Program-made: the position numbers and the translations under genes | Assembly (NCBI GenBank): GCA_965249735.1 | Contig: CBDFMS010000023.1 | Location: 434,001 to 498,000, forward strand | Length of the DNA: 64,000 bases | From: JANQSS01 sp965249735 | Lineage (GTDB): Bacteria; Bacteroidota; Bacteroidia; Chitinophagales; Saprospiraceae | Reading direction: 5' to 3' | In this document: positions 37,141 through 46,508 of the stretch, piece by piece | Numbering within the stretch: the first letter of the stretch is position 1 | How the letters are laid out: each line of letters opens with the position of its first letter | The notes under the pieces: model-generated | What the model was told of the DNA's origin: nothing | Seen by the model: only the letters and a program-made list of their open reading frames with translations | The model's database searches: none

Positions 37141-37160
37141 TGTTGAACGATCAGTCAACA
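37141..37160. promoter_or_regulatory. TetR operator, copy 1
   Basis: TGTTGAACGATCAGTCAACA: the core TTGAACGATCAGTCAA (37143-37158) is extended by TG and CA to an outer perfect dyad. The centre contains GATC. It lies 25 bp upstream of the membrane-protein start codon at 37116. Confidence 0.7.
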
Positions 37161-37176
37161 ATGCAATTATACAAAT

Positions 37177-37196
37177 ATTTGAACGATCAGTCAAAT
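37177..37196. promoter_or_regulatory. TetR operator, copy 2
   Basis: ATTTGAACGATCAGTCAAAT carries the same 16-bp core (37179-37194) as copy 1, 36 bp away, while the flanking bases differ (AT and AT) yet keep the dyad. This is selection for a palindrome rather than a simple duplication. Confidence 0.7.
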
Positions 37197-37407
37197 ATAA
37201 ATGAGATGAATATTCTTCCGTTGATTCCAAGGTGGTTGAGCATTGTATCGCACTGGGAAGTAATCTCAGACTAGCACCAACCGGACCAGCTTCAGTGTCA
37301 TCAAAAGATGAACATCGGATCAAACCACCGTTTTGTCGAGATTGTTAATCGATCAGTACGAATCTAAACAAGCAAACCTCGAGTTTTGGCTACATTTACT
37401 TCAAGCG

Positions 37408-39330
37408 ATGCATCAGAGCTCATTTTTATATAAATTCGAGAAGATCAGAATTAAACGGGCGAATACAATATGGATACAATGCCTTCTTGCTTTCACCCTC
37501 CTATTCTTGTCCTTTTCAATGCACAGTCAGCAACTCACAATTGCACAAACAGAGGATCGCATCGATGATTTATATGGGCTTGATAAACTGAAAGCCCTCA
37601 ATCGCTTAACACATCATTATACGCTAACAGCATACCGTAAATCTCTTAAATATGCCAAACAGGCCCTTGCCCTAGGCGAGACGATTTTATCTCCTGCCAA
37701 CACAGAAAATAATCCGGAAGACCGTGTGCATTTAGTCCAGGCATATTATCAATATGGCTATATCCATTTTTTACAAGAAGAATATTTCGATGCAGAAGAC
37801 AGATTCCTCGAGGCAAAAGTAGTAAGCAATCAAATCTCTGATACGACATTCCTTTCGCAAATCGAACAATACCTGTCGTTATCACGAACGAATATCCGTG
37901 ATAATAACCTGAAGGAAGGTCTGTTCAAAAAAACATTCGGGAAGGTAAGAATCGGAAAAAAAGTCAATGCCGCTGCCGAAGACGTCAAGATCAAAGCTGA
38001 AATAAAGCAAGGTGAAAAAGCTGAGAAAAATGGAAAATTCAGAGAGGCCATTGACCACTATCAACATGCTATCGATCTATCAAAAAACAAAGGTGATACT
38101 AAAGGAATTGCTTCATTACAGGTAAAAGTCGCTGCGCTATTGGACAGTCTGGATCAACCAAAAGAAGCATTAGATTTTTTAGAAGACATCATCCTCACTT
38201 TTGATACTATAGCCTCTACTGAGGTTGCCAGGGCCCTATTAGACTCATTCGATCTGGAAGAAAATGCTCCGCTCGCAGTTACGAACAATGAGCCGGAAGT
38301 GATGAAAGAAGAACGATCTACATTAAAAGTTCTGGCCGATAAATACGCAAAGAATAATGAAATCGAAAAGTCCCTTGTTTATTATAACCTTTATCAGAAA
38401 TTATCCGAACAAATTGAGGCTGACAGCTTACAAGCCTTAGTCGAAAAGAATAAGCGATTAAATGAAATATTAACTCTTAAGCAGCAAAAAATCGCAGCAG
38501 ACCTTGATGTCCAGCGCATGGAAGCAGAACATGACAAGCAAGTTCGACTGAGGAATATGTCGGCTTTTATTGGTATTCTTCTTTTAGGTATGGCGCTTGC
38601 CTTTTCTTATTTTTATGCCAATAAACGAAAGCAGCATAATAAATTAAGTGCGGCGTACGAAGACCTGAATATCACCAAAACCAAATTGGAAAAGGCCGAA
38701 CAAAACGTATTAGCTCTGCTCAAACAACAAGTTTCAGGAGATATAGCAACTGAGCTTATCAATCATAAAGAACTTTCCGCTGCAAGACATTTTGTATGTG
38801 TCATGTTTCTTGATATCCGTGGGTTTACCCCAATAGCAGAAAAAATGACACCCGAAGAACTAATCACCTATCAAAATGATGTTTTTGGATTTATGATCGA
38901 CATTGTCCAGCAATCCAATGGCAATATAAATCAATTATTAGGTGATGGATTTATGGCCACATTTGGAGCTCCGGTCTCATCAGGCAATGATTGTCAAATG
39001 GCCTACTCAGCAGCCCGGAAAATTATTGCCGAAGTCGACGATCGAAACCAAAAAAATCTAATCAGGCCTACAAAAATAGGAATCGGCCTCCATGCCGGAT
39101 TTGTTGTTACCGGTAACGTTGGCAGTGATGCACGGAAACAATACTCTGTCACCGGCAATCCGGTCATCATTGCCAGTCGCGTGGAACAATTAAATAAAAA
39201 ATATAATTCAAGCTTAATCATCACAAAAGCGGTTTACGATCAACTCGATAACCCTCCGGATGAAACAGATTTTAAGGAAGAATTTGTAAAAGGCAGGTCA
39301 GAGCCTTTAAAAATACTACTAATTTCGTAA
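37408..39330 (+). CDS. TPR-class III adenylate/guanylate cyclase
   Basis: The ATG at 37408 is chosen; an upstream in-frame TTG at 37333 would place the signal/anchor helix too deep. The 640-residue product has a hydrophobic signal-like segment ending SFSMHSQQ and TPR-type repeats (about 50-260, for example AIDHYQHAIDLSKNKGDTKG). A long coiled coil, one membrane helix (about 390-410) and another coiled coil precede the C-terminal cyclase domain. That domain has both metal aspartates (FLDIRGFT and LGDGFMATFG) and the transition-state Asn/Arg region (NPVIIASRVEQLN). It should make a cyclic nucleotide in response to a periplasmic or protein-interaction signal. Confidence 0.88.
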   Translation: MHQSSFLYKFEKIRIKRANTIWIQCLLAFTLLFLSFSMHSQQLTIAQTEDRIDDLYGLDKLKALNRLTHHYTLTAYRKSLKYAKQALALGETILSPANTENNPEDRVHLVQAYYQYGYIHFLQEEYFDAEDRFLEAKVVSNQISDTTFLSQIEQYLSLSRTNIRDNNLKEGLFKKTFGKVRIGKKVNAAAEDVKIKAEIKQGEKAEKNGKFREAIDHYQHAIDLSKNKGDTKGIASLQVKVAALLDSLDQPKEALDFLEDIILTFDTIASTEVARALLDSFDLEENAPLAVTNNEPEVMKEERSTLKVLADKYAKNNEIEKSLVYYNLYQKLSEQIEADSLQALVEKNKRLNEILTLKQQKIAADLDVQRMEAEHDKQVRLRNMSAFIGILLLGMALAFSYFYANKRKQHNKLSAAYEDLNITKTKLEKAEQNVLALLKQQVSGDIATELINHKELSAARHFVCVMFLDIRGFTPIAEKMTPEELITYQNDVFGFMIDIVQQSNGNINQLLGDGFMATFGAPVSSGNDCQMAYSAARKIIAEVDDRNQKNLIRPTKIGIGLHAGFVVTGNVGSDARKQYSVTGNPVIIASRVEQLNKKYNSSLIITKAVYDQLDNPPDETDFKEEFVKGRSEPLKILLIS

Positions 39331-39456
39331 AAGCCGGAAGCTGAGAAAATAATATTGCCTTCTGACTGTGGATGGCAGAAATAAATCCGCAATAACTGAG
39401 TAATAAAACTGATATTGCATAATAGCAACTCATCAAATTTCAATTAGACGCGATTC

Positions 39457-39783
39457 ATGCTTAAAAAATTTAATTGGCAAGCATACACCAACCGTGATCG
39501 TCTTCAGATTATTGAACAGACGAAAGAAATAATCGCACTAAATGACGGTTATATTATCAACTTCAACATGTTCTCCGATCTTGCAATAAACATAAGTATA
39601 GGAATAGAAGAACGGCGTGTAGATGATCTATATGATGCGTTATCCAATATTATTGTATTGTCCGAATTTGATGCCCAAGAGGGAGTCAGGAATTCCATCA
39701 GGGAGTGCTTAATCCTGATCAACATCTCTTTTAGCCATGGGAAGGGTGAATTAAAAAAAGATATACCTGCAGTTCCGGGATAA
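39457..39783 (+). CDS. Small uncharacterised protein
   Basis: A 108-residue soluble protein, no signal or motif. It starts MLKKFNWQAYTNRDRLQIIE and ends in KKDIPAVPG; the middle (ISIGIEERRVDDLYDALSNI) looks alpha/beta. Codon use and amphipathic pattern resemble the neighbours, so it is probably real. It follows the TPR-cyclase gene by 126 bp. Confidence 0.5.
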   Translation: MLKKFNWQAYTNRDRLQIIEQTKEIIALNDGYIINFNMFSDLAINISIGIEERRVDDLYDALSNIIVLSEFDAQEGVRNSIRECLILINISFSHGKGELKKDIPAVPG

Positions 39784-40015
39784 AAAGAGAGCATAACAAT
39801 CGGATTGAGCCTGTGCATCCGTTGGTTCCTCTGTGTTCGTATAGGTCTCCAAAACTAACTTCATCAATGATAAAGCTGAATATCCTTTGTGGCCATAAAG
39901 ACAAAATTTGTACTTTGCATCGCATAAACAATTTAATCAATATGTCGTTTGTTTGCAGAGGTTAAAAGGCTCTGTTCAAACGAATAATAAGCCGGAATTC
40001 TGAGCAAGCAGACAA

Positions 40016-40180
40016 ATGCCTCAACCTATCCCAAATGAAAAGTCGGTTCTCCTAGGTATCATTTTAATGTTACTCTATCAGGTGTCAGGTGTCAATAGCA
40101 TGGCGCAATCTAATATCGACTTACTCTGGCATGTCTGGCAAGACGAAAATCAATCCGATGAAGACCGGTTAATAACATGA
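40016..40180 (+). pseudogene. 54-codon remnant resembling the N-terminus of a secreted TPR-cyclase
   Basis: ATG at 40016 opens a 54-residue ORF with a hydrophobic signal-like stretch (VLLGIILMLLYQVSGVNSMA) and then NIDLLWHVWQDENQSDEDRL, ending at TGA 40178-40180. The start resembles the 'NIDSLxxVWxDxxQxDxxRL' region that I remember just after the signal peptide in Saprospirales TPR-cyclases. The rest of such a protein is missing. It could instead be a short secreted peptide. It lies 20 bp before the next gene. Confidence 0.4.
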
Positions 40181-40200
40181 ACGACCTTTAGGAATACAGT

Positions 40201-40941
40201 ATGAACAAATATTTAATTTTTTTAGCCGCCATCCTCATTTCAGCAACAATGGAGGCACAGTCGATCATTACAGATCGACCCGATCAAACGGAAAGTTCTT
40301 CGACTATCGAGAAAGGCAGTTTGCAAATTGAAACCGGAATCCTTATTGGCTTTACTGAAGAAAATCGACAAGAGACCCGACAAATTTTGGCACCTACCAC
40401 ACTCTTTCGCGTGGGTCTCACTGATGGTATCGAATTGCGTGTCTTAAGCCAATATGAAACATTAAAAAATCAGACAACTAATAAAAAATTCAGTGGTATT
40501 AGCGATTTGGAAATTGGTGCCAAAATTCAACTGCTGCAAAAGGAAAACATGAATACAGAAATTGCTTTTCTATCCCATCTGATTCTACCGGCCGGCTCGT
40601 CAAACTTCACAAATGATGAATATGGTACTATTAATAAACTTTCGATTTCACATTCGATAAGCGATGCTATCGGCATTGGTTACAATCTAGGATACAATAA
40701 TTTTGGGTCAGGTGATGGAGACTTTACTTATTCTCTTGCACTGGGTTTCGGGTTGACCGAGAAAGTTTCAGTCTACATTGAACCATACGGTGAAATTGTT
40801 GAATTCGATGAGCATTTAGCTAATTTCGATGCAGGCGTCACCTACCTGGCTAAAGAAAATTTACAGCTAGACTTTTCATTTGGGACCGGCTTCAACTACA
40901 CTATGAATTATAATTTCCTTTGGCCTAAGTTGGCATATTAG
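40201..40941 (+). CDS. Outer-membrane beta-barrel, phenol-degradation MetA-like family
   Basis: A 246-residue protein with a signal peptide (MNKYLIFLAAILISATMEAQ) and the family's hallmark opening TDRPDQTESSSTIEKGSLQI. Regular amphipathic strands follow, and the C-terminus (TGFNYTMNYNFLWPKLAY) ends in an aromatic residue as barrels do. Members occur widely in Bacteroidota; a transport substrate is not established. Confidence 0.82.
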   Translation: MNKYLIFLAAILISATMEAQSIITDRPDQTESSSTIEKGSLQIETGILIGFTEENRQETRQILAPTTLFRVGLTDGIELRVLSQYETLKNQTTNKKFSGISDLEIGAKIQLLQKENMNTEIAFLSHLILPAGSSNFTNDEYGTINKLSISHSISDAIGIGYNLGYNNFGSGDGDFTYSLALGFGLTEKVSVYIEPYGEIVEFDEHLANFDAGVTYLAKENLQLDFSFGTGFNYTMNYNFLWPKLAY

Positions 40942-41088
40942 AAGAGAGACTAACATATTGTAAGATATCTTTCCTTGGTGTTGAATTATGAAATAGTATA
41001 CCTCCATTCCACCTTTAAGATATAAATGCCCGGAACAGCAATATCAATGAGCCATTAAAGTCATCATCCCCTATAACCAAAACAGCAC

Positions 41089-41628
41089 ATGAAATTCCAA
41101 CCTTTTCCGGAAATTACAACAGAACGTCTGGTTCTCAGAAAAATAAAAGACTCAGATTGTGATATGGTCTTGTATTTGCGTTCTGATCCAGAGATTAATA
41201 AGTTGATAAAAAGAACCAAAAATGAACAGACCAAAACCAGACAAGATGCGCTTGTTTTTATCAATAAAATGAATGAAGAATTCGCTCAAAATAAATCGAT
41301 CACCTGGTGTATTACGGTGAAAGATAATCCGGAAATGATTGGAACAATCTGTTTGTGGAATTTTTCAGAAAATCATCAGGTGGCTGAAGTGGGCTATGAT
41401 TTACATCACAGCTATCAAAAAAAAGGAATTATGAGGGAAGCCCTTCAAGGCGTAATTAAGTTTGGGTTCATCACTTTATCCCTCGATAAAATTACTGCCA
41501 TTACACATAAAAATAATGACAACTCCAAACGTTTATTACTAAAAAATGCATTCAATCATATGCCAGAAAGACGAGATTCGAGCAATGTTGATAATTTTGT
41601 ATTTGAATTAAAAAATACTGTGGAATAA
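41089..41628 (+). CDS. GNAT acetyltransferase, RimJ/RimL type
   Basis: A 179-residue acetyltransferase. It starts FPEITTERLVLRKIKDSDCD, typical of the RimJ/RimL group, and keeps the acetyl-CoA-binding core (MIGTICLWNFSENHQVAEVG followed by YDLHHSYQKKGIMREALQGV, about 83-122; motif A is QKKGIM). The final segment (NDNSKRLLLKNAF) matches the usual NxxSxxxxxKxGF. The acceptor is likely a protein N-terminus or a small amine. Confidence 0.88.
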   Translation: MKFQPFPEITTERLVLRKIKDSDCDMVLYLRSDPEINKLIKRTKNEQTKTRQDALVFINKMNEEFAQNKSITWCITVKDNPEMIGTICLWNFSENHQVAEVGYDLHHSYQKKGIMREALQGVIKFGFITLSLDKITAITHKNNDNSKRLLLKNAFNHMPERRDSSNVDNFVFELKNTVE

Positions 41629-41755
41629 TACAAATTGAGCAGCACTGTTTTTTTAACTCACACTTGATAGCATAACTAAATGCCTTGACAAATATTCAAA
41701 CCGTCACCTCAGCCCGATGACAGCCTTCAAGCATATTGCCAAGGCACCATAGTTT

Positions 41756-43126
41756 CTAATTGGACACCAAATTCATGTCCATTTCCACGCCAATTTTATT
41801 CTTCACCAAAAAATCCTCTATGACATATTCAAGACTCGGTTTTCCAATTGACTGAAGGTCATAGTAGACGCGTGTCGCAGGTTTCTTAATATCAATTACT
41901 CGACTTAAGTCGATCGGCGTACCTATCACCACGGTGTCACAATCACTGTTATTGATCGTCTCTTCCAAGTCTTGTAATTGTGCTTCACCATATCCCATAG
42001 CCGGCAACAATTTGCCAATTCCGGGATAAATTTCAAATGTATTCTTCAACGTCCCGACCAGGAATGGTCTTGGATCGATCATTTCTGCTGCTCCAAATTT
42101 TTCAGCGGCCAATGTTCCGGCGCCTAATTTCATTCCACCATGTGTCATCGTAGGTCCATCTTCAACAACCAGAACTTTTTTATTGCGTATGACAGAAGGG
42201 TCAGCAACGCTAATGGGTGAGGCCGCTTCTATGATAACAGCTTCCGGAACTAGATCAGTAACTAATTTTCGGATCACTGCAACATCCTCTGGCTGTCCGC
42301 TATCGATCTTATTGATAATCACGGCATCTGACATTCTCAGGTTAATCTCCCCGGCATAATATTGCATGCCATGTCCTGCCCGATGTGGATCGGTTACCGT
42401 GATATGCAGGTCAGGAACATAAAATGGAAAGTCGTTGTTGCCACCATCCCATACAATCACATCGCAGCCGTCCGGATCATTTTCTGCCGCTCTCAAAATC
42501 GCTTCATAATCAACGCCCGCATAAATGACATTTCCACGAACGATATGGGGTTCATATTCTTCCATTTCCTCAATGGTACAATCGTGCCGTCGCAGGTCCT
42601 CAATTCGGGCAAAACGCTGTACACGTTGTTCTTCTAAGTCCCCATATGGCATTGGGTGACGTATGGCCACCACCTTTAGTCCATTTTCGATTAGAACTTC
42701 GATTACACGTCGTGCCGTCTGACTTTTTCCGCACCCTGTTCTCGTAGCACAAATGCTAATGAGTGGTTTTACACTCTTGATCGATGTGTCTTTCGTACCA
42801 AGTAAAACAAAATTGGCTCCGGCAGTATTGACCAGGGCACTTTTGTGCATGAGATAGTCATATGACACGTCTGAATATGAAAAGGCAACGTCGTCGACCT
42901 TTAATGCAGAGATAAGTTCTTTTACATCTTTTTCGTCATAGATCGGAATGCCTTGAGGATATAATTTCCCGGCCAGGGCCGCCGGATATTCGCGATTCGT
43001 AATGTTAGGAATCTGTGCCGCTGTGAAGGCTACAACTTCATAAGAATCATCGTCGCGATAAACGGTATTGAAATTGTGAAAATCGCGACCTGCAGCACCC
43101 ATGATCAGAATTCTTTTTTTTATCAT
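41756..43126 (-). CDS. Cyclic 2,3-diphosphoglycerate synthetase-like GTPase
   Basis: A 456-residue protein matching the cpgS-like family. It opens RILIMGAAGRDFHNFNTVYR, keeps NREYPAALAGKLYPQGIPI and has a P-loop-like TRTGCGKSQTARR (about 132-144). DVIVWDGGNNDFPFYVPDLH and INKIDSGQ follow in the middle. The archaeal enzyme makes an intramolecular cyclic diphosphoglycerate; bacterial homologues lack a proven function and are often called GTPases. Single gene with no obvious partner. Confidence 0.82.
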   Translation of the reverse strand: MIKKRILIMGAAGRDFHNFNTVYRDDDSYEVVAFTAAQIPNITNREYPAALAGKLYPQGIPIYDEKDVKELISALKVDDVAFSYSDVSYDYLMHKSALVNTAGANFVLLGTKDTSIKSVKPLISICATRTGCGKSQTARRVIEVLIENGLKVVAIRHPMPYGDLEEQRVQRFARIEDLRRHDCTIEEMEEYEPHIVRGNVIYAGVDYEAILRAAENDPDGCDVIVWDGGNNDFPFYVPDLHITVTDPHRAGHGMQYYAGEINLRMSDAVIINKIDSGQPEDVAVIRKLVTDLVPEAVIIEAASPISVADPSVIRNKKVLVVEDGPTMTHGGMKLGAGTLAAEKFGAAEMIDPRPFLVGTLKNTFEIYPGIGKLLPAMGYGEAQLQDLEETINNSDCDTVVIGTPIDLSRVIDIKKPATRVYYDLQSIGKPSLEYVIEDFLVKNKIGVEMDMNLVSN

Positions 43127-43868
43127 ATTGAACTAATTTTATATGTGTAACAACTTGATTATCTTATTAAATAGATTGTACGAAATAAACTCTGAAGTGC
43201 ATTGATCCCAATATGGTACAGTCTATCTCATCAGCAACCCATCCATTTCGCCAAAGATATTCTCAAGGTTTCTTAATAAATATGATGGCCATCATTCCCA
43301 GTGCTGAAGGAAATCACTAATGTCATAATGAGTATAACATGCCTAATACCGAGTTTTTTGTACTTAGTCTTTCGTGCTGAGGGTTCGTTACTTAGCAGTG
43401 CGGATGCGCACCTTATACGCCGAGCGGAGCATATTTCACTGACAGATCTGCTCGAAATTCCAATTAAAAATTTGAGATTTCCACTCTTTGAACAATTCGA
43501 AAATTGTCATCAATAATTGCAACTATATAATTAAATATCCGAATTAAATGAATCCAATATAAATTCAGAAATTAAATCATATAATCTTGATAAAACATGA
43601 AATTGAAATCGTTGCAAACAACATATAAGCGGCCGTGTCCAACTCATTCAAAATATGTTATATAACATAATTGAAAGATTCGCTGTCATAAAACTTGCAC
43701 TTTTTATCAAAATAGTTTAAATTATGAGCAGAATTACACTTCTGAGAAGAATACCTCGTGCGTATTCCTGTACTCGAGTCCATTCTCGTTCTTGAGCGTG
43801 GATAATGTTGCCAGATTGAAACTATAATTTCTCACTCATAATCTTCATCAAAACAAATAATATTTCTT
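43127..43868. other. 742-bp intergenic region before the lipoprotein cluster
   Basis: No convincing gene. A 71-codon plus-strand ORF (43301-43516) has no recognisable features. A perfect 16-bp dyad (TATGTTATATAACATA, 43654-43669) lies 200 bp before the first lipoprotein, and a small hairpin (GAATAC/GTATTC) is at about 43750-43768. Unlike copies 2 and 3, this copy lacks the conserved leader with the terminator-like hairpin. Confidence 0.45.
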
Positions 43869-44657
43869 ATGAAAAACAAATTAATATTCCTCGGACTTTT
43901 CGTTCTTTTTGCAGCTTTTCTGAATAGCTGTGAACAGGAAGATTTTACAGACAGCTCAACTATTGCTGATTCCGCAACTGAAAGAAAAAAAGGCAACAAC
44001 AACGGTAATGGAAATGGTAATGGCAATGGTGGAGGTGAACCGGCCGACCTATATCTGGTCGTATTAACAGGAAACGTTACTTATGGTCTTGGTGGAAGTT
44101 ATACCATTGATGATCCTAGCGGAACCAATGGCATAATCAAAAATATTGATACCATTTATACAATGGTTGAAAAACACACAAACAAGGTTACCGTGATTTC
44201 TTCCATTCAATGTCCGGATGGATACAGTGCCTTCAGGGCAATGGGTTTGGACACACTTGATAATCCTTGCCTGGGCAACATAGTATGTACCTCATTAAAT
44301 GTACGTCAATATGACAAACAAAAGGACTCTCAAAAGGTATTTGCCCATATGTTGTTGAGTGGTGGTCGGGTAACCATGCGTGGATTTATTCAGGATCAGA
44401 TTCCCGAACAGGAAGATTTGTTACCTGCAGATATTGGGAACACCGTTGTTGTACTATTTGACCGGGTGAATGTTAATGATCATAAACCGGGTACTGAATG
44501 TCAAATGGAGGGTACATACTTCAATGAAGCAGATCCACAGGGAAATTACCTTGGCGGGCCATATCTGGCTGATCAAATACCTGATCAATCAATGGTCATT
44601 ACGAAATTAGATCCGGCAGATTATCAACCCTGCAATCCCGTTATTACATGTGAATAG
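43869..44657 (+). CDS. Gly/Asn-linker lipoprotein, family copy 1
   Basis: A 262-residue lipoprotein: MKNKLIFLGLFVLFAAFLNS then Cys 21 (lipobox LNSC). After EQEDFTDSSTIADSATERKK comes an Asn/Gly linker (NNNGNGNGNGNGGGEP), then a roughly 200-residue body starting LYLVVLTGNVTYGLGGSYTI. The body has MRGFIQDQ and ends IPDQSMVITKLDPADYQPCN followed by PVITCE. The body family was not recognised; paired Cys in the body suggest disulphides. Close relative of the next gene (shared signal, DSATERKKG, linker and most of the body). Anchored at the outer membrane by inference; function unknown. Confidence 0.75.
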   Translation: MKNKLIFLGLFVLFAAFLNSCEQEDFTDSSTIADSATERKKGNNNGNGNGNGNGGGEPADLYLVVLTGNVTYGLGGSYTIDDPSGTNGIIKNIDTIYTMVEKHTNKVTVISSIQCPDGYSAFRAMGLDTLDNPCLGNIVCTSLNVRQYDKQKDSQKVFAHMLLSGGRVTMRGFIQDQIPEQEDLLPADIGNTVVVLFDRVNVNDHKPGTECQMEGTYFNEADPQGNYLGGPYLADQIPDQSMVITKLDPADYQPCNPVITCE

Positions 44658-44720
44658 TACATCAAAAATCTTATCGTTGACAGGGTATTCATAAGGATGT
44701 CCTATTTGCAAGTTTAAAAT

Positions 44721-44756
44721 CTCCTTATTCCCCCCGTCCTGGATGGGATCAAGGAG
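44721..44756 (+). terminator. 3' hairpin after lipoprotein copy 1
   Basis: CTCCTT (44721-44726) pairs with AAGGAG (44751-44756), with further inner pairing TCC/GGA. It occupies the same place as the stronger hairpin after copy 2. No immediate U-run; TTTTTTT occurs later at about 44791-44797. Confidence 0.4.
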
Positions 44757-45093
44757 GTTAGCTCGTGGAAATACCGCAATAAAAGAGCATTTTTTTAACG
44801 CATTCAATACAGGATACGACTGGACTGCTTCTATTGATATTATGGCCTTGTAATTAATGTAATGAATGCCAATCAAATCCAAAATCAAATTTAATTTGTC
44901 TTAAGATTGGGATATTCAATAAACTCTTGTACTTATCCACTCCACCATATAACATTTTCGTAAAATAAATAAAGACTTTCCGACTGATATCCGGCAGTGC
45001 ATTTATTTCAGCAATTAACATACTCAATCTTATATTAATAGCTGATTTTCAGCGCATTTCAATATAAATAAACCAAAATATTATGGTAATAGG

Positions 45094-45218
45094 CCTTGCG
45101 GATCCCAACTTTATGGTTTACATTACGGCAAGTACACCATATTATTTATTGGACACATCTTAGAACCTCCCTTATGCCAAACGGTATCTGTTTGTGCAGA
45201 AAGGGTCTTTTTATTTTT
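45094..45218 (+). promoter_or_regulatory. Conserved leader of lipoprotein copy 2 with terminator-like hairpin
   Basis: It begins CCTTGCGGATCCCAACT. A first hairpin pairs TATGGTTTA (45112-45120) with TACACCATA (45133-45141). A second hairpin (45169-45205) pairs CCCTT/AAGGG, TGC/GCA and CAAAC/GTTTG around a 7-nt loop and is followed by TCTTTTTATTTTT. The start codon is 47 nt further on. The same element precedes copy 3, where the middle pair changes from TGC/GCA to TAC/GTA. It may be an attenuator; no known riboswitch class was recognised. Confidence 0.5.
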
Positions 45219-45265
45219 GACTTATCCTTATCGTCATTATTGTTCATTCTAAATTCTTAGAACTC

Positions 45266-46063
45266 ATGAAAACAAATCTATTTTTAATTGGAATTTTTGT
45301 CCTGCTGGCTTGCTTCCTCACCAATTGTGATCAGGAAGATCTGACTATGGATAATGCGCAGGTCACAGACTCAGCAACAGAACGAAAGAAAGGCGGCAAC
45401 GGAGGCGGAAATGGCAATGGTAATGGAGGCGGTGGTGACGGTGGCACAGCAGCACTTTATCTCGTCACCTTTACGGGCAACGTCAGTTATCCTGGAGGAT
45501 CTTACGAGATTGACGATCCGACCGGGTCAAGTGGTGTCGTACAAAATACGGATACAGTCTTTGCCATGGTCGAGAAAGACACAAAAAAATTCTCCGTTAT
45601 GACATCCATAAAATGTCCGGATTATTACACCACGTTTAGGATAACAGGGCTCGACACCCTTGACAATCCATGTTTCGATGAATCGGTGTGTGTCTTCTTA
45701 TCCATGCGGCAATATGACAAAGGCAAAGACCGTCAGAAAGTCTTTGTGCATATAAACTATTCAGATGGACGTCTTACCATGCGCGGTTATATACAAGATC
45801 AGCCCGCCGGCCAGGAAAACTTGATACCTGAAAATGTAGGAGGTTCTACCGTCATTGTTATGGATCGAGTGAATCTTAATCCCGGAACATCGACTGGCGA
45901 ATGCGAAATGGATAACACATTTTTCAACGATGATAATGGGAATGGGAACTATCAGCCTGGGGTAGCTATACTGGCCGACCAAATTCCCGATCAGTCTTTG
46001 ATCATAACAAGATTGGATCCAGATGATTTTAATCCATGTAATCCAGGTATTACATGTCAATAG
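45266..46063 (+). CDS. Gly/Asn-linker lipoprotein, family copy 2
   Basis: A 265-residue lipoprotein with lipobox LTNC (Cys 21), the stretch DSATERKKGGNGGGNGNGNG and a body parallel to copy 1: LYLVTFTGNVSYPGGSYEID, then SVMTSIKCPDYYTTFRITGL, LTMRGYIQDQPAGQENLIPE, and the end IPDQSLIITRLDPDDFNPCN followed by PGITCQ. Separate leader and 3' hairpin suggest its own transcript. Unknown function. The linker is coded by GGC/GGA/AAT repeats prone to slippage, and copy 3 has lost one base just before that tract. Confidence 0.75.
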   Translation: MKTNLFLIGIFVLLACFLTNCDQEDLTMDNAQVTDSATERKKGGNGGGNGNGNGGGGDGGTAALYLVTFTGNVSYPGGSYEIDDPTGSSGVVQNTDTVFAMVEKDTKKFSVMTSIKCPDYYTTFRITGLDTLDNPCFDESVCVFLSMRQYDKGKDRQKVFVHINYSDGRLTMRGYIQDQPAGQENLIPENVGGSTVIVMDRVNLNPGTSTGECEMDNTFFNDDNGNGNYQPGVAILADQIPDQSLIITRLDPDDFNPCNPGITCQ

Positions 46064-46121
46064 CGCAGGATTGTTCTTATTTTTTAGAGGATATTTTTAA
46101 AGATATCCCGACCACAATTCT

Positions 46122-46165
46122 CGAATTTCCTTGATCCTCCGTTCTGGATGTGTCAAGGAAATTCG
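46122..46165 (+). terminator. 3' hairpin after lipoprotein copy 2
   Basis: CGAATTTCCTTGA (46122-46134) pairs perfectly over 13 bp with TCAAGGAAATTCG (46153-46165), with an inner ATCC/GGAT. It begins 58 bp after the stop codon. A T-run follows only at about 46195, so it may act as a 3' stabiliser or a weak terminator. Confidence 0.5.
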
Positions 46166-46508
46166 TATTTATGAATACCATAATAAAAAGTACATTTTTT
46201 TAACGATATCAATACAAGACCTCATTGGGTATTTTCTATTAATATTATGGCCTGTAACATAATGTCCATGGAGGCTGATCAAATTCGAATATGAATTTGA
46301 TTTGCCTGAATATTGTGTCATTAATAAACCAATGGGTCCTTGCATTTTATCACTCTACCGGGAAGTAAAAATAATTAGTAGCCCTTTGACTTTCTCATGG
46401 ACACACAATTACAATTGACTCTAATATCTGCCATACATAAATACTCCGCAAAAGGTTGATTTTCAATACGTTTTGAATAAAATTAAATCACAAAAATACG
46501 GTAGAGAG

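Noticed and set aside
37129..37323. 64-codon minus-strand ORF over the TetR operators
   Set aside because: It lies in the promoter region with the twin operators and has no protein features.
40121..40140. Possible second sigma-54 promoter (TGGCATGTCTGGC)
   Set aside because: The GG to GC distance is wrong by 2 bp and the sequence lies inside the 54-codon ORF.
43301..43516. 71-codon plus-strand ORF in the gap before the lipoproteins
   Set aside because: No family, no signal, no upstream promoter, and composition like non-coding DNA.
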